Positions 37,891-48,862 of a stretch of DNA of 64,000 bases are shown here, in pieces. The stretch's first letter is position 1. Each line of letters opens with the position of its first letter. The notes under the pieces are model-generated. The model saw only the letters and a program-made list of their open reading frames with translations, was not told the DNA's origin and made no database searches. The DNA comes from Rosenbergiella australiborealis. Lineage in GTDB: Bacteria > Pseudomonadota > Gammaproteobacteria > Enterobacterales > Enterobacteriaceae. The position numbers and the translations under genes were made by a program. Location of the stretch: assembly GCF_018494035.1 (NCBI RefSeq), contig NZ_JABBFO010000001.1, positions 476,329-540,328 on the forward strand, written 5' to 3'.

Positions 37891-39084
37891 ATGCAACGAC
37901 TAACGATACTGGGTTCAACAGGCTCAATTGGCACGAATACACTGGACGTAGTGAGAAAAAATCCAGAACTTTACGAAGTTAGTGCGCTGGTAGGCGGAAA
38001 AAATGTTGCTTTGATGGCTGAGCAATGTGCTGAATTTCGTCCAAGTTCAGTGGCGATGGCTGATGAAGCCGCAGCTAGTGAACTGCGTGAACGGTTAACG
38101 GCATTGAAACTAAATATTGATGTTTCCTCTGGAATACAAGCTGCATGTGATCTTGCCGAATTACCAGACGTCCATCAAGTTATGTCGGCGATTGTCGGTG
38201 CTTCAGGATTACTTCCCACTCTTTCTGCAATAAAAGCGAGTAAACGTGTGTTGCTCGCCAATAAAGAGTCTTTGGTGACCTGCGGTCAATTATTTATGGA
38301 TGCAGTTGAGCGTCACAATGCCTGCTTGGTACCGGTTGATAGTGAGCATAATGCTATTTTCCAAAGTCTACCTGAGGCACTACAGCATCAACTCGGTTAT
38401 GGCGACCTTAACGAACACGGCGTTGACTCAATTATTCTGACCGGTTCTGGAGGACCTTTTAGAGAGGTCCCCGTTCATGAGCTCGCCAGTAAAACCCCCG
38501 ATCAAGCCTGCGCTCATCCAAATTGGACCATGGGAAGAAAAATTTCTGTCGACTCAGCTACCATGATGAACAAAGGGTTGGAATATATCGAAGCAAGATG
38601 GCTATTTAATGCTCGACGTTCACAGATGGAAGTAATACTTCATCCCCAATCAGTCATTCATTCGATGGTGCGTTACCGAGATGGCAGCGTGATTGCACAA
38701 CTGGGAACACCCGATATGAAAACCCCGATTGCGCATTCCCTTGCTTGGCCTCATCGTATACCGACTGGGGGTAAAACATTAGATTTTACAAAATTAGCAC
38801 CGCTATCTTTTGAACAACCTGACTTTCAGCGTTATCCCTGTTTGGCACTGGCTATTGCAGCATGCGATAAAGGACAGTCGTTCACTACCGCGTTGAATGC
38901 AGCCAACGAAGTGGCCGTCGCGGCTTTCTTAGAAGGTAGGATTTTATTTACTGATATCGCTCGCGTTAACACCGATGTTTTGGATCGGATTAGCATGATT
39001 GAACCCCGCTGTATCGATGATGTCTTAGACATCGATGCAAAGAGTCGATCGTTAGCCGCTGAGCAGATTGCACGATTATCTTAA
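37891..39084 (+). CDS. dxr: 1-deoxy-D-xylulose 5-phosphate reductoisomerase
   Basis: Second step of the MEP isoprenoid pathway, NADPH-dependent, supplying precursors used by UppS downstream. The 397-residue product has the nucleotide-binding [17 protein letters not shown] near residues 5-21, [12 protein letters not shown] near 123, [13 protein letters not shown] near 148, and [21 protein letters not shown] near 222-242. The start at 37891 (MQRLTILGS) matches E. coli (398 residues); in-frame ATGs back to 37834 overlap the frr terminator and are rejected. Confidence 0.96.
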   Translation: MQRLTILGSTGSIGTNTLDVVRKNPELYEVSALVGGKNVALMAEQCAEFRPSSVAMADEAAASELRERLTALKLNIDVSSGIQAACDLAELPDVHQVMSAIVGASGLLPTLSAIKASKRVLLANKESLVTCGQLFMDAVERHNACLVPVDSEHNAIFQSLPEALQHQLGYGDLNEHGVDSIILTGSGGPFREVPVHELASKTPDQACAHPNWTMGRKISVDSATMMNKGLEYIEARWLFNARRSQMEVILHPQSVIHSMVRYRDGSVIAQLGTPDMKTPIAHSLAWPHRIPTGGKTLDFTKLAPLSFEQPDFQRYPCLALAIAACDKGQSFTTALNAANEVAVAAFLEGRILFTDIARVNTDVLDRISMIEPRCIDDVLDIDAKSRSLAAEQIARLS

Positions 39085-39106
39085 CACGGCTGGAAGGGTA
39101 ACAGAT

Positions 39107-39135
39107 TTGTCGGCCTATCAGTAAAATGGTATAGT
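39107..39135 (+). promoter_or_regulatory. Predicted promoter of uppS
   Basis: TTGTCG (39107-39112), 17 bases, TATAGT (39130-39135) with an extended -10 TG (39127-39128). It lies in the 161-base dxr-uppS spacer and could drive the uppS-cdsA-rseP-bamA run. Confidence 0.6.
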
Positions 39136-39245
39136 CGCTCGCCATCTTTTTCTGATTCGAGTTTTTGCCTAGATAAGTTGTTTTCGGCAAACAGGGAAGG
39201 GTTGGGAATAAATTGATGCGTTTTGATAAGAGAGTATAGCCCTAT

Positions 39246-39998
39246 ATGTTTTCACAAGGCGGAAATGAAGCGACATGGCTGCCCCCGATTTTACCTCAAC
39301 ACGTTGCCATTATTATGGACGGGAATGGTCGTTGGGCAGAAAGCCGTGGAAAGTTAAGGATGACGGGCCATAAAGCTGGGGCTAAAGCGGTCAGAAAAGC
39401 AGTGCGTTTTGCAGCAAATCAGCATATAAAAGCGCTGACTCTTTATGCTTTCAGTAGTGAAAACTGGCGTCGTCCACTGCAAGAAGTGACGGCTTTGATG
39501 GAGCTTTTTATCTGGGCGTTAGAAAGTGAAGTCAAATCTTTGCATAAGAATAATGTTCGTTTACGAGTTATCGGTGATATTTCGGGCTTTGATCAAAAAA
39601 TTCAAAGTCGTATCGCGAAAGCAGAACAGTTAACGGCCGGTAATGATGGATTAACCTTAAATATAGCGGCTAACTATGGCGGACGATGGGATGTCGTTCA
39701 CGGCGTAAAACAGTTAGCAGAACAAGTTAAAAAGGGAGTACTACAACCAGAAGATATTACGGAAGATAGGTTGCACTCACACCTTTGCCTCGCGGATTTA
39801 CCCCCTGTAGATTTAGTCATTCGGACCGGTGGTGAATACCGAATTAGTAATTTTTTAATATGGCAAGTGGCTTATGCTGAGTTATATTTTAGCCCGGTAC
39901 TTTGGCCGGATTTTGATGAACAAGAATTTCAAGGTGCGTTGGATGCATTCTCTCAACGAGAACGCCGTTTTGGCGGTGTTGTGTCCAATGAAACCTAA
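39246..39998 (+). CDS. uppS: Undecaprenyl diphosphate synthase
   Basis: Makes the C55 lipid carrier for peptidoglycan and O-antigen by cis-prenyl additions. The 250-residue product shows [17 protein letters not shown] near residues 18-34 (catalytic Asp), [30 protein letters not shown] near 66-79, and the C-terminal [27 protein letters not shown] near 190-216. It uses isoprenoid units from the pathway that dxr opens. cdsA follows after 15 bases. Confidence 0.96.
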   Translation: MFSQGGNEATWLPPILPQHVAIIMDGNGRWAESRGKLRMTGHKAGAKAVRKAVRFAANQHIKALTLYAFSSENWRRPLQEVTALMELFIWALESEVKSLHKNNVRLRVIGDISGFDQKIQSRIAKAEQLTAGNDGLTLNIAANYGGRWDVVHGVKQLAEQVKKGVLQPEDITEDRLHSHLCLADLPPVDLVIRTGGEYRISNFLIWQVAYAELYFSPVLWPDFDEQEFQGALDAFSQRERRFGGVVSNET

Positions 39999-40013
39999 AA
40001 CCCGGGGGTTTTT

Positions 40014-40871
40014 TTGTTAAAGTCTCGACTGTTAACGGCACTTATTCTGATACCACTCGTCATTGCTGCGCTGTTTTTTTTGCCGGCTAATGGATTCATC
40101 CTGATTGTACTAGCAATCACCATGCTCGCAGCGTGGGAGTGGGGGCAGTTTGCAGGGCTAACAACGCCTTTATCACGTATTTTACTCGCGCTGGTGTTTG
40201 GTTTATTACTGGCCGGTATGGTGTTTATGCTTCCCCCCTATCAGCGAGATGTTCATCAACCTTATGTTGCGCTCTCTCTATGGATTTCACTGAGTTGGTG
40301 GTGTGTCGCCCTTTTGATGGTCCTTGTTTACCCCAAATCAAAGGCTTTATGGCAACACTCGCGTGTTTTACCTATGATTTTCGGCGCATTGACACTCGTT
40401 CCTTTCTTCTGGGGTATGCTCGTTCTACGCCAATATCATTATGATTTTGACCGCTATGCTGGTGCGTGGTGGTTATTGTTTGTATTACTTCTGGTGTGGG
40501 GGGCTGACTCCGGTGCCTATCTCTTCGGTAAACTCTTTGGTCGTCATAAGCTCGCACCAAAAGTTTCTCCTGGTAAAACCCTTGAAGGTTGTTTAGGTGG
40601 TCTATTTACTTCAGCAGTTATTGCTTGGATATTTGCTCATTATGCGCCCCTCAATGTTGCGTCAACGAGCCTTATCTGTAGTGCGATTATTGCGACACTG
40701 GCCTCTGTGTTAGGGGATTTGACCGAAAGTATGTTTAAACGTGCCGCTGACATCAAAGATAGCGGTAATTTGATCCCAGGTCACGGCGGCATATTGGATA
40801 GAATTGATAGCTTAACGGCAGCCGTCCCTGTTTTTACGTGCATGTTGTTACTCATATTTCAGGTGAAATAA
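40014..40871 (+). CDS. cdsA: Phosphatidate cytidylyltransferase
   Basis: An inner-membrane enzyme that makes CDP-diacylglycerol for all phospholipids. The 285-residue, about eight-segment protein ends in the CdsA signature SMFKRAADIKDSGNLIPGHGGILDRIDSL near residues 237-265 (the metal-binding Asp residues). The start is TTG at 40014 with CGGGGG upstream, giving MLKSRLLTALILIP, which lines up with E. coli CdsA of the same length. rseP begins 11 bases after the stop. Confidence 0.95.
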   Translation: MLKSRLLTALILIPLVIAALFFLPANGFILIVLAITMLAAWEWGQFAGLTTPLSRILLALVFGLLLAGMVFMLPPYQRDVHQPYVALSLWISLSWWCVALLMVLVYPKSKALWQHSRVLPMIFGALTLVPFFWGMLVLRQYHYDFDRYAGAWWLLFVLLLVWGADSGAYLFGKLFGRHKLAPKVSPGKTLEGCLGGLFTSAVIAWIFAHYAPLNVASTSLICSAIIATLASVLGDLTESMFKRAADIKDSGNLIPGHGGILDRIDSLTAAVPVFTCMLLLIFQVK

Positions 40872-40882
40872 GGAGTTGACCT

Positions 40883-42232
40883 TTGGGAAGTTTTTTCTGG
40901 AGTCTTGCGGCTTTTATCGTTGCGATAGCAATATTGATCACCATCCATGAATTTGGTCATTTTTGGGTCGCACGGCGTTGTGGTGTATGGGTTGAGCGAT
41001 TCTCGATTGGGTTTGGGCCAGCAATATGGCGGCGTAAAGATAAAAAAGGGACAGAGTTTGTCGTCGCGGTGATTCCTCTTGGCGGTTATGTCAAAATGTT
41101 GGACAGTCGCGTCGAAGCCGTTCCAGAAAGTCGCCATCACGAAGCTTTCAATTTTAAAACAGTGGGGCAACGTAGTGCCATTATTGCGGCAGGCCCTATA
41201 GCAAATTTCCTATTCGCCATTGTTGCTTATTGGTTAGTCTTTATGCATGGTGTTCCTGCGTTAAAGCCAATAATAGGTCAAGTTGTAAGCGGCTCGATTG
41301 CAGAGCAAGCGCAATTAATCCCGGGAATGGAACTTAATGCTGTAGACGGTATCGAAACGCCTGATTGGGATGCTGCCCGTTTAGCCTTGATATCAAAAAT
41401 TGGTGATGCTTCAGCTGAACTTAAGTTCACATTACATGGTCAACAGGGACAGATTGAAAAAAAGGTTGATTTACAGCAATGGAAATTTGACCCTGAGAAG
41501 CAAGATCCGTTAATCAGTTTGGGCTTAGTTCCTGTTCAACCCAAAATTGAACAAGTCTTGGCAGAAGTACAAAAAAACTCTCCGGCAGATAAAGCCGGTT
41601 TGCAAGCCGGTGACAGGATCGTTAGAGTCAACGGCCAGCCTATTATTGATTGGGCCTCTTTTGCCAAAACGATTAGAGATAATCCACGTCAACCCATACC
41701 GTTAGAGGTAGAGCGTCGCGGCGGTGTTTTGGCTCTTACCTTAACTCCTGAGGTAAAACCAGGTTCCAGTCAAGAGGGGTTTGCAGGGGTAATACCTCGT
41801 GTTGAACCATTGCCTGATGCTTATAAGACAGAGCATCGCTATGGTCCATTTTCAGCCTTGACAGAAGCCACGACAAAATCTTGGCAACTGATAAAGCTGA
41901 CTGTAACAATGCTGGGTAAGTTAGTCGTGGGTGATATTAAGCTGAATTCTCTTAGCGGGCCAATTTCAATTGCGCAGGGTGCAGGAGCTTCAGCAGGATA
42001 TGGTATGATTTACTACTTAATGTTTTTGGCATTAATTAGTGTGAATCTTGGGATCATTAATCTTGTTCCCTTACCTGTGTTAGATGGTGGACACTTGCTT
42101 TTCTTATTGATGGAAAAAATCAAAGGTAAGCCTGTGTCAGAGCGAGTTCAGGAGTTCGGTTATCGTATTGGTTCTTTATTGCTAATACTGTTAATGGGTC
42201 TTGCACTTTTCAATGATTTCTCTCGCTTGTAG
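40883..42232 (+). CDS. rseP: Site-2 zinc metalloprotease RseP
   Basis: Cleaves the anti-sigma factor RseA within the membrane to free sigma-E and clears signal peptides. The 449-residue product has the zinc motif HEFGH at residues 22-26 in the first membrane segment, two tandem PDZ domains (about 115-210 and 215-305), the conserved [15 protein letters not shown] near 393-408 and a last membrane segment. The start is TTG at 40883, 7 bases after AGGAG. Its place next to bamA and skp, and degP earlier in the window, fits the envelope-stress circuit. Confidence 0.96.
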   Translation: MGSFFWSLAAFIVAIAILITIHEFGHFWVARRCGVWVERFSIGFGPAIWRRKDKKGTEFVVAVIPLGGYVKMLDSRVEAVPESRHHEAFNFKTVGQRSAIIAAGPIANFLFAIVAYWLVFMHGVPALKPIIGQVVSGSIAEQAQLIPGMELNAVDGIETPDWDAARLALISKIGDASAELKFTLHGQQGQIEKKVDLQQWKFDPEKQDPLISLGLVPVQPKIEQVLAEVQKNSPADKAGLQAGDRIVRVNGQPIIDWASFAKTIRDNPRQPIPLEVERRGGVLALTLTPEVKPGSSQEGFAGVIPRVEPLPDAYKTEHRYGPFSALTEATTKSWQLIKLTVTMLGKLVVGDIKLNSLSGPISIAQGAGASAGYGMIYYLMFLALISVNLGIINLVPLPVLDGGHLLFLLMEKIKGKPVSERVQEFGYRIGSLLLILLMGLALFNDFSRL

Positions 42233-42280
42233 AGTATTGACTCTGCCTGTGGGGACTAGTTAGGAACACGCATAAAAACG

Positions 42281-44695
42281 ATGGCGATGAAAAAATTGCT
42301 CATAGCGTCGCTGCTGTTCGGCAGCGCCACCGTGTACGGTGCAGACGATTTCGTAGTGAGAGACATTCATTTCGAAGGCCTGCAGCGAGTCGCTGTCGGC
42401 GCGGCCCTGCTCAGTATGCCGGTACGTGTTGGCGACACAGTCAACGATGATGATATTAGAAATAGTATTCGTTCTCTCTTTGCAACGGGTAACTTTGAAG
42501 ATGTTCAGGTTCTACGTGACGGGAACAATCTAATTGTTCAAGTTAAAGAAAGACCGACCATTGCAAGTATTACCTTCTCAGGTAATAAAGCAGTCAAAGA
42601 TGATCAACTTAAGCAGAACTTAGAAGCTTCTGGTGTGCGTGTAGGCGAAGCCCTCGATCGTACAACTATCTCTTCCATTGAGAAGGGGCTAGAGGACTTT
42701 TATTACAGTGTGGGTAAATACACTGCGAGCGTTAAGGCGATAGTCACACCACTGCCGCGAAATCGTGTTGATCTCAAATTCGTCTTCTCTGAAGGGGTTT
42801 CTGCCAAGATCCAACAGATTAATATCGTGGGTAATAAAGCTTTCAGTTCAGACGAACTGATTTCACGCTTTCAGTTACGTGATGAGGTACCGTGGTGGAA
42901 CTTTATTGCCGATCAAAAGTACCAGAAGCAAAAACTGGCCGGTGACTTAGAGACATTACGTAGCTTCTACTTAGATCGTGGATATGTCCGGTTTAATATC
43001 GATTCGACACAAGTCAGCTTAACGCCAGACAAAAAAGGAATCTATATTACGATTAATATCAACGAAGGCAGCCAATACAAAATTGCTGGTGTTGATGTTA
43101 ACGGCAATATGGCAGGTCACTCTGCTGAAATCGAAAAGCTGGCTAAGATTGCACCGGGTGAGCTTTATAACGGTACCAAAGTTACGCAAATTGAAAACAA
43201 CATTAAGACGTTGTTAGGAAATTATGGGTATGCCTACCCGCGCGTGATGACTCAACCTGAAATCAATGACACAGATAAAACTGTCAAATTGCATATTAGT
43301 GTTGATTCAGGTAACCGCTTCTACGTTCGTAAAATTCGTTTTGAAGGTAACACAACGTCCAAGGATTCTGTTCTACGCCGTGAAATGCGTCAGATGGAAG
43401 GGGCTTGGCTTGGCAGCAGTTTAGTCGATCAGGGTAAAGATCGTTTAAATCGTACCGGTTATTTTGAAACAGTAGACGTTGATACACAGCGTGTACCAGG
43501 AACGACTGACCAAGTTGATGTCATTTACAAAGTGAAAGAGCGTAATACAGGTACCTTTAATATTGGTGTCGGTTACGGTACATCAAGTGGCGTTAGCTTC
43601 CAAGTTGGTGTAACTCAAGATAACTGGATGGGAACAGGTAATACGGTAGGAATTAGCGGTACAAAAAATGACTACCAAACGTATGCCGAACTTTCCATGA
43701 CCGACCCATATTTTACCGTTGATGGGGTAAGTCTAGGCGGCCGTCTTTTCTATAATGACTTTAAAGCGGATAATGCGGATCTCTCCGATTATACCAACAG
43801 AAGTTATGGGCTAGACGGTACTCTTGGTTTCCCTATTAACGAAGATAACTCCTTACGTGTAGGTTTAGGCTATGTGCATAACGATTTATCGGATATGCAG
43901 CCTCAAGTTGCTATGTGGCGCTATTTCAATTCGGTAGGGAAAAATCTACCTAAGACTAATGATGGCAGTAGCTACTCTACCGATGACTTTACGCTCAATC
44001 TTGGTTGGACCTATAATACTCTGGACCGTGGCTTCTTCCCAACGTCAGGTAACCAAACAAACTTGAACGGTAAAGTGACTATCCCTGGCTCAGATAATGA
44101 GTTCTATAAAGTCACACTGGATAGTCAGCAATACATGCCTTTAGACAAGAACCATAGCTGGGTACTATTAGGGCGTGGCCGCTTAGGTTACGGGGATGGA
44201 TTAAGCGGTAAAGAGATGCCGTTCTACGAAAACTTCTATGCGGGAGGCTCAAGCACCGTTCGTGGCTTCCAAACGAATACCATCGGTCCTAAGGCAGTTT
44301 ATTATAACTACGGTTCAAGTTCTAACTGTGGCACTTCAACGAGCTCTGTTTGTAAGTCGAAGGATGCTGTTGGTGGTAATGCGATGGCGGTTGCGAGTCT
44401 AGAGTTGATTACGCCTACGCCATTTATTAGTGAAAAGTATGCAAATTCGCTAAGAACATCTGTATTTGTTGATGCGGGAACTATTTGGGATACAAACTGG
44501 GATGATACTGCACAGATGCGTGCATTAGGTATTCCTGATTACAGTAAACCTGGTAATATTCGCGTTTCTTCAGGTGTCGCTTTACAATGGATGTCTCCGC
44601 TTGGTCCACTAGTATTCTCTTATGCCTTGCCGATTAAGAAATACGAAGGCGATAAATCGGAACAGTTCCAATTTAATATCGGTAAAACGTGGTAA
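42281..44695 (+). CDS. bamA: Outer-membrane protein assembly factor BamA
   Basis: Central subunit of the BAM complex that folds beta-barrel proteins into the outer membrane. The 804-residue precursor has a signal peptide (about residues 1-20, ending TVYGA), five POTRA domains (about 22-420), and a 16-strand barrel. The conserved loop 6 motif VRGF is near residue 660, and a Cys pair ([11 protein letters not shown]) lies in the extracellular loop after it, which is a few residues shorter than in E. coli (810). The protein ends in F-N-I-G-K-T-W with the C-terminal aromatic expected of OMPs. Confidence 0.97.
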   Translation: MAMKKLLIASLLFGSATVYGADDFVVRDIHFEGLQRVAVGAALLSMPVRVGDTVNDDDIRNSIRSLFATGNFEDVQVLRDGNNLIVQVKERPTIASITFSGNKAVKDDQLKQNLEASGVRVGEALDRTTISSIEKGLEDFYYSVGKYTASVKAIVTPLPRNRVDLKFVFSEGVSAKIQQINIVGNKAFSSDELISRFQLRDEVPWWNFIADQKYQKQKLAGDLETLRSFYLDRGYVRFNIDSTQVSLTPDKKGIYITININEGSQYKIAGVDVNGNMAGHSAEIEKLAKIAPGELYNGTKVTQIENNIKTLLGNYGYAYPRVMTQPEINDTDKTVKLHISVDSGNRFYVRKIRFEGNTTSKDSVLRREMRQMEGAWLGSSLVDQGKDRLNRTGYFETVDVDTQRVPGTTDQVDVIYKVKERNTGTFNIGVGYGTSSGVSFQVGVTQDNWMGTGNTVGISGTKNDYQTYAELSMTDPYFTVDGVSLGGRLFYNDFKADNADLSDYTNRSYGLDGTLGFPINEDNSLRVGLGYVHNDLSDMQPQVAMWRYFNSVGKNLPKTNDGSSYSTDDFTLNLGWTYNTLDRGFFPTSGNQTNLNGKVTIPGSDNEFYKVTLDSQQYMPLDKNHSWVLLGRGRLGYGDGLSGKEMPFYENFYAGGSSTVRGFQTNTIGPKAVYYNYGSSSNCGTSTSSVCKSKDAVGGNAMAVASLELITPTPFISEKYANSLRTSVFVDAGTIWDTNWDDTAQMRALGIPDYSKPGNIRVSSGVALQWMSPLGPLVFSYALPIKKYEGDKSEQFQFNIGKTW

Positions 44696-44719
44696 TATCT
44701 CGTCGATAAATCAATTGCG

Positions 44720-44748
44720 ATGACAGGGAATACTCCCTGTCATTTTGC
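44720..44748 (+). terminator. Hairpin after bamA
   Basis: A perfect 10-bp stem (atgacaggga / tccctgtcat) with an ATAC loop and TTTTG tail, 24 bases past the bamA stop; it may lower read-through into skp. Confidence 0.75.
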
Positions 44749-44793
44749 ATTAAATGGTGTTTAAGCACTCAAGGTAATGGAAAGGAGTATATA

Positions 44794-45288
44794 GTGAAAA
44801 AGTTGTTATGTGCTGCAGGTCTTGGATTGGCATTAGCTGCATCAGCTGCATCAGCTGCTGATAAAATTGCAGTCGTGAACGTCTCCAGTATTTTCCAACA
44901 GTTACCTCAACGTGCAACCGTTGCGAAGCAATTGGAAAATGAATTTAAAGGCCGTGCAACGGATCTTCAAGCACAAGAGCGTGCAATTCAAGCTCAAATG
45001 CAAAACTTGCAACGCAATGCTTCAACGATGAAAGCCAGCGAGCGCGCAAGTTTAGAGAAAGATATCATGGCTAAACGCCAAGATTTTGAAGCTAAAGCCC
45101 AAGCATTTGAACAAGATAATCGTAGTCGTCAGATGGAAGAACGTAATAAGATCCTAACAACCATCCAAGCTGCAGTGAAAAAAGTTGCTGTGAGTGAGGG
45201 TTACGACGTAGTTCTAGACGCTAATACCGTCGCGTACGCAGCTGATTCAAAAGATATTACTTCTGACGTATTAAAACAGGTTAAATAA
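44794..45288 (+). CDS. skp: Periplasmic chaperone Skp (OmpH)
   Basis: Holds unfolded outer-membrane proteins on their way to BAM. The 164-residue precursor has a signal peptide (cleavage expected at ASAADK, near residue 22), then an OmpH-type core with two long coiled-coil arms (about residues 45-130, rich in Gln, Lys and Glu) and the C-terminal [28 protein letters not shown]. The start is GTG at 44794 after AAAGGAG. lpxD begins 3 bases after its stop, as in E. coli. A 9-bp tandem repeat lies in the signal-peptide region. Confidence 0.95.
   Translation: MKKLLCAAGLGLALAASAASAADKIAVVNVSSIFQQLPQRATVAKQLENEFKGRATDLQAQERAIQAQMQNLQRNASTMKASERASLEKDIMAKRQDFEAKAQAFEQDNRSRQMEERNKILTTIQAAVKKVAVSEGYDVVLDANTVAYAADSKDITSDVLKQVK
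44835..44858 (+). repeat. Tandem 9-bp repeat in the skp signal peptide
   Basis: The unit agctgcatc occurs twice in full plus six bases, coding for a duplicated Ala-Ala-Ser before the signal-peptidase site. E. coli Skp is shorter here. Slippage is the likely origin. Confidence 0.7.
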
Positions 45289-45291
45289 CCA

Positions 45292-46323
45292 ATGGCATCT
45301 ATAAGTCTGGCTGAACTAGCCCGCCAATTAGATGCAGTGGTGCATGGAGATGGCAATATTGCCATCTCCAGCATTGCTTCGATGCAATCTGCGGGAGCTG
45401 AGGATATTACCTTTCTTGCAAACAGTCGTTACCGCGAGCAACTCTCTCAGTGCAAAGCTGCAGCTGTGGTGCTGACGGAAGCTGATTTAGAATTTTGTAA
45501 AAGTGCAGCGCTAGTGGTAACCAATCCCTATCTCACTTACGCAAAATTAGCGCAAGTTCTTGATACAACTCCACAACCAGCAGAAAATATTGCCCCCTCT
45601 GCAGTCATTGCTAGCGATGCAACGCTGGGCGATGGTGTGTCTATTGGAGCTAATGCAGTGATCGAATCGGGCGTAGTGCTTGGCGATCATGTTGTGATTG
45701 GCCCGGGGTGCTTTATCGGTAAGAATACCGTTATCGGTTCGCACAGCCGTCTATGGGCAAACGTTTCAGTTTACCATGAAATTAAAATCGGTCGTCATTG
45801 CTTGATTCAGTCTGGTACGGTTATTGGTGCAGACGGGTTTGGCTATGCTAACGACCGTGGTAATTGGATTAAAATCCCCCAGCTGGGTACGGTCGTGATT
45901 GGTGATCGTGTTGAAATTGGTGCTTGTACTACAATTGATCGCGGGGCGCTGGACAATACGCAAATCGGTAATGGCGTGATTATCGATAATCAATGTCAGA
46001 TTGCACATAATGTCATTATTGGCGACAATACTGCCGTTGCCGGTGGTGTTATCATGGCTGGTAGCTTAAAAATTGGCCGTTATTGCATGATTGGCGGTGC
46101 CAGTGTCATTAATGGCCATATGGAAATTTGTGACAAGGTTACAGTAACGGGAATGGGCATGGTGATGCGACCAATTAGCGAGCCGGGTATTTATTCTTCT
46201 GGCATCCCGTTGCAAACGAACAAGCAGTGGCGGAAAACGGTTGCTCTGGTCATGAATATCAATGAAATCAACAAACGTTTGAAAACGCTCGAACGTCAAG
46301 CTACTCCAAAAAGCGACACTTAA
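45292..46323 (+). CDS. lpxD: UDP-3-O-(3-hydroxyacyl)glucosamine N-acyltransferase
   Basis: Third step of lipid A synthesis, adding the N-linked hydroxyacyl chain. The 343-residue product has an N-terminal uridine-binding domain (about 1-100), a hexapeptide-repeat beta-helix (about 105-290) with catalytic His in [13 protein letters not shown] near 240, and a C-terminal helix. Ordered skp-lpxD-fabZ-lpxA-lpxB as in E. coli. The codons for residues 18-26 contain a perfect 26-bp palindrome (45345-45370). Confidence 0.97.
   Translation: MASISLAELARQLDAVVHGDGNIAISSIASMQSAGAEDITFLANSRYREQLSQCKAAAVVLTEADLEFCKSAALVVTNPYLTYAKLAQVLDTTPQPAENIAPSAVIASDATLGDGVSIGANAVIESGVVLGDHVVIGPGCFIGKNTVIGSHSRLWANVSVYHEIKIGRHCLIQSGTVIGADGFGYANDRGNWIKIPQLGTVVIGDRVEIGACTTIDRGALDNTQIGNGVIIDNQCQIAHNVIIGDNTAVAGGVIMAGSLKIGRYCMIGGASVINGHMEICDKVTVTGMGMVMRPISEPGIYSSGIPLQTNKQWRKTVALVMNINEINKRLKTLERQATPKSDT
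45345..45370. repeat. Perfect 26-bp palindrome inside lpxD
   Basis: The left arm TGGAGATGGCAAT is followed directly by its exact reverse complement ATTGCCATCTCCA, with no loop between. It begins 53 bases after the lpxD start and encodes the conserved GDGNIAIS region. In the mRNA it could form a hairpin of about 11 pairs. No T-tract follows. Confidence 0.95.
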
Positions 46324-46464
46324 GAGCTCAAGGCCATTCCCACATCATCGTTGCATAATTAGACTAACAATGAAATGTGTGCGGCCTTTTTTACCCTTTG
46401 CGACCGATTAACTTTTTCATCGTGTCGTGTTTTTGCTAACATTTTTTAGAGCAGGAAGAGTATC

Positions 46465-46920
46465 TTGACTACTGAAACACGTACTCTGGCGATAGAAGAA
46501 ATCTTTGATTTACTTCCACACCGCTATCCGTTTTTACTCGTTGATCGCGTTTTAGACTTTGAACCGCATACCTACTTACGTGCGGTGAAAAATGTCAGTG
46601 TGAATGAACCTTTCTTTCAAGGTCATTTCCCTGGCAAGCCTATTTTTCCAGGTGTACTTATTTTGGAAGCTATGGCTCAAGCGACTGGGATCCTCGCGTT
46701 TAAAAGCGTAGGTGGACTTGAACCTGGCGAGCTTTATTATTTTGCAGGTATTGATAGCGCACGGTTTAAAAAACCGGTTGTTCCTGGTGATCAAATGGTA
46801 ATGGAAGTAACCTTTGAGAAAACCCGCCGTGGATTGACCCGTTTTAAAGGTGTCGCAACGGTTGACGGCAAAGTCGTCTGTGAAGCGACAATGATGTGTG
46901 CCCGTAGCCGGGAGGCATAA
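46465..46920 (+). CDS. fabZ: 3-hydroxyacyl-[acyl-carrier-protein] dehydratase
   Basis: Dehydrates hydroxyacyl-ACP in fatty-acid elongation and competes with lipid A synthesis for hydroxymyristoyl-ACP. The 151-residue hot-dog-fold protein has its catalytic residues in [17 protein letters not shown] (His near 54) and [11 protein letters not shown] (Glu near 68). The start is TTG at 46465, after AGGAAGAG, as in E. coli. About 140 bases of spacer before it contain an incomplete hairpin but no gene. lpxA starts two bases after the stop. Confidence 0.96.
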   Translation: MTTETRTLAIEEIFDLLPHRYPFLLVDRVLDFEPHTYLRAVKNVSVNEPFFQGHFPGKPIFPGVLILEAMAQATGILAFKSVGGLEPGELYYFAGIDSARFKKPVVPGDQMVMEVTFEKTRRGLTRFKGVATVDGKVVCEATMMCARSREA

Positions 46921-46921
46921 A

Positions 46922-47710
46922 GTGATTAATCAATCAGCTCACATTCATCCCACCTCAATCGTAGAAGAGGGTGCCGTCATCGGCCCCGATGTGACGATTG
47001 GTCCGTTTTGTATCGTTGGTCAACATGTTGAGATTGGTGCCAGAACGGTATTAAAGTCTCATGTGGTGGTCAATGGTTATACGCAAATAGGGGAAGATAA
47101 TTTAATTTTTCAATTCACTTCTATTGGCGAAGTTAACCAAGATCTCAAATATGCGGGAGAAGATACTAAAGTGATCATTGGTGATCATAATAGTATCCGT
47201 GAAGGATGTTCTATCCATCGCGGCAGTGTTCAAGGTGGTGGTATTACCCGAATTGGGAATCATAATCTTCTAATGGGAAATACGCATATCGGACACGATG
47301 GGTTGATTGGTAACCACTGTATTTTTGCTAATAATGCCACCCTTGCAGGCCATGTCACCGTTGATGATCATGCGATTATTGGCGGCATGACCGCGATCCA
47401 CCAATGGTGTACCATTGGTGCACATGTCATGGTGGGGGGATGTTCAGGCGTTGTTCAAGATGTACCGCCTTATGTTATTGCACAAGGCAATCACGCATCA
47501 CCTTACGGGGTAAATATCGAAGGATTAAAGCGCAGAGGCTTTAGTAAAGAGGCACTGCATGCTATTCGCAATGCTTACAAGCTGCTTTATCGTAGTGGTC
47601 GTCCCCTTGAGGACGTCAAACCTGAGATAGCGGCTCTCGCGCAGCAACACAGTGAAGTTCAACCTTTCTATGATTTCTTCGCGCGTTCCACGCGTGGCCT
47701 TATACGATAA
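46922..47710 (+). CDS. lpxA: UDP-N-acetylglucosamine acyltransferase
   Basis: First step of lipid A synthesis. The 262-residue product matches E. coli LpxA in length: a hexapeptide-repeat beta-helix with catalytic His in [12 protein letters not shown] near residue 125, and [21 protein letters not shown] near 171-191, including the Gly that sets acyl length in E. coli, which suggests a 14-carbon hydroxyacyl chain. The start is GTG at 46922; GGAGG lies inside the end of fabZ. An in-frame start at 46898 would overlap fabZ and is rejected. Confidence 0.96.
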   Translation: MINQSAHIHPTSIVEEGAVIGPDVTIGPFCIVGQHVEIGARTVLKSHVVVNGYTQIGEDNLIFQFTSIGEVNQDLKYAGEDTKVIIGDHNSIREGCSIHRGSVQGGGITRIGNHNLLMGNTHIGHDGLIGNHCIFANNATLAGHVTVDDHAIIGGMTAIHQWCTIGAHVMVGGCSGVVQDVPPYVIAQGNHASPYGVNIEGLKRRGFSKEALHAIRNAYKLLYRSGRPLEDVKPEIAALAQQHSEVQPFYDFFARSTRGLIR

Positions 47711-47719
47711 CAGGTTTTC

Positions 47720-48862
47720 ATGCGTCCTTTGACTGTTGCCCTTATCGCCGGAGAAACCTCCGGCGATATTTTAGGTGCCGGACTGATCCGTGCACTGAAA
47801 GCGAAATATCCTACTCTCCGATTTGTCGGTGTTGCCGGTCCTCTCATGCAAGAAGAAGGCTGCGAGGCTTGGTACGAGATGGAAGAGTTAGCCGTTATGG
47901 GGATCGTTGAAGTGCTGGGTCGCTTAAATCGCTTATTACAGATCCGGCGTGATTTAGCACAGCGACTAACAGCACTGAAACCTGATGTTTTCATCGGGAT
48001 TGATGCCCCTGATTTTAATATCCCATTAGAAGGGAAATTAAAACGCGCAGGCATACCGACGATTCACTATGTCAGCCCCTCTGTTTGGGCATGGCGTCAA
48101 AAAAGAGTATTTAAAATCGGGCGTAATACTGATTTAGTTTTAGCATTCCTCCCTTTTGAAAAGGCATTTTATGACCGATTTAATGTCCCTTGCCGATTTA
48201 TCGGTCATAAAATGGCAGATGATATTCCCTTACATCCGAATAAACTTGCGGCTCGAGAAGCTCTCGCAATTGCACCTGAAGCAAGATGTTTAGCTTTATT
48301 ACCGGGAAGCCGTAGCAGTGAAGTTGAGATGCTTAGTGCAGACTTTTTACGTGCGGCCATGCTTTTAAGAGAGCGATACCCTGATCTTGAAATAGTCGTC
48401 CCAGCCGCGAACGCACAGCGCGCTGAACAATTCCTTGCTATTAAACAAGATGTTGCCCCAAATTTATCGCTGCACTTGGTACAAGGAAAAGCACGTGAAG
48501 TCATGATTGCCAGTGATGCCGCTATCCTAGCGTCAGGGACTGCTGCATTAGAATGTATGCTAACGAAATGCCCGATGGTTGTGGGCTACCGCATGAAACC
48601 TTTTACTTTTTGGTTAGCTAAACGCTTAGTGAAAACAGAATGGGTGTCATTACCGAATCTTCTTGCGGGTAGGGAAGTTGTGAAAGAACTTTTGCAAGAG
48701 GATTGTACGCCTGAACAATTAGCCAGTGCGCTCGAGCCTCTATTGCACGAGGGGAACAAGCGACAGGAACTCCTTATGACCTTTGAAGCCTTACATCAGC
48801 AAATACGTTGGGACGCTGATAATCAAGCCGCCCAAGCCGTTCTGGAATTGATCAATGCCTGA
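47720..48862 (+). CDS. lpxB: Lipid-A-disaccharide synthase
   Basis: A GT19 glycosyltransferase at the inner-membrane surface that joins UDP-diacylglucosamine to lipid X. The 380-residue product shows [16 protein letters not shown] near residues 8-23, GIDAPDFN near 93, [13 protein letters not shown] near 112-124, [13 protein letters not shown] near 193 and ASGTAALE near 272. It begins 9 bases after lpxA and overlaps rnhB by 8 bases, so the run is translationally coupled. Confidence 0.96.
   Translation: MRPLTVALIAGETSGDILGAGLIRALKAKYPTLRFVGVAGPLMQEEGCEAWYEMEELAVMGIVEVLGRLNRLLQIRRDLAQRLTALKPDVFIGIDAPDFNIPLEGKLKRAGIPTIHYVSPSVWAWRQKRVFKIGRNTDLVLAFLPFEKAFYDRFNVPCRFIGHKMADDIPLHPNKLAAREALAIAPEARCLALLPGSRSSEVEMLSADFLRAAMLLRERYPDLEIVVPAANAQRAEQFLAIKQDVAPNLSLHLVQGKAREVMIASDAAILASGTAALECMLTKCPMVVGYRMKPFTFWLAKRLVKTEWVSLPNLLAGREVVKELLQEDCTPEQLASALEPLLHEGNKRQELLMTFEALHQQIRWDADNQAAQAVLELINA

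Noticed and set aside
46330-46392. Possible terminator between lpxD and fabZ (AGGCC ... GGCCT followed by T6)
   Set aside because: The stem is only about 5 bp with a loop of nearly 45 bases, and fabZ-lpxA are expected to be co-transcribed with lpxD; too weak to list as a feature.
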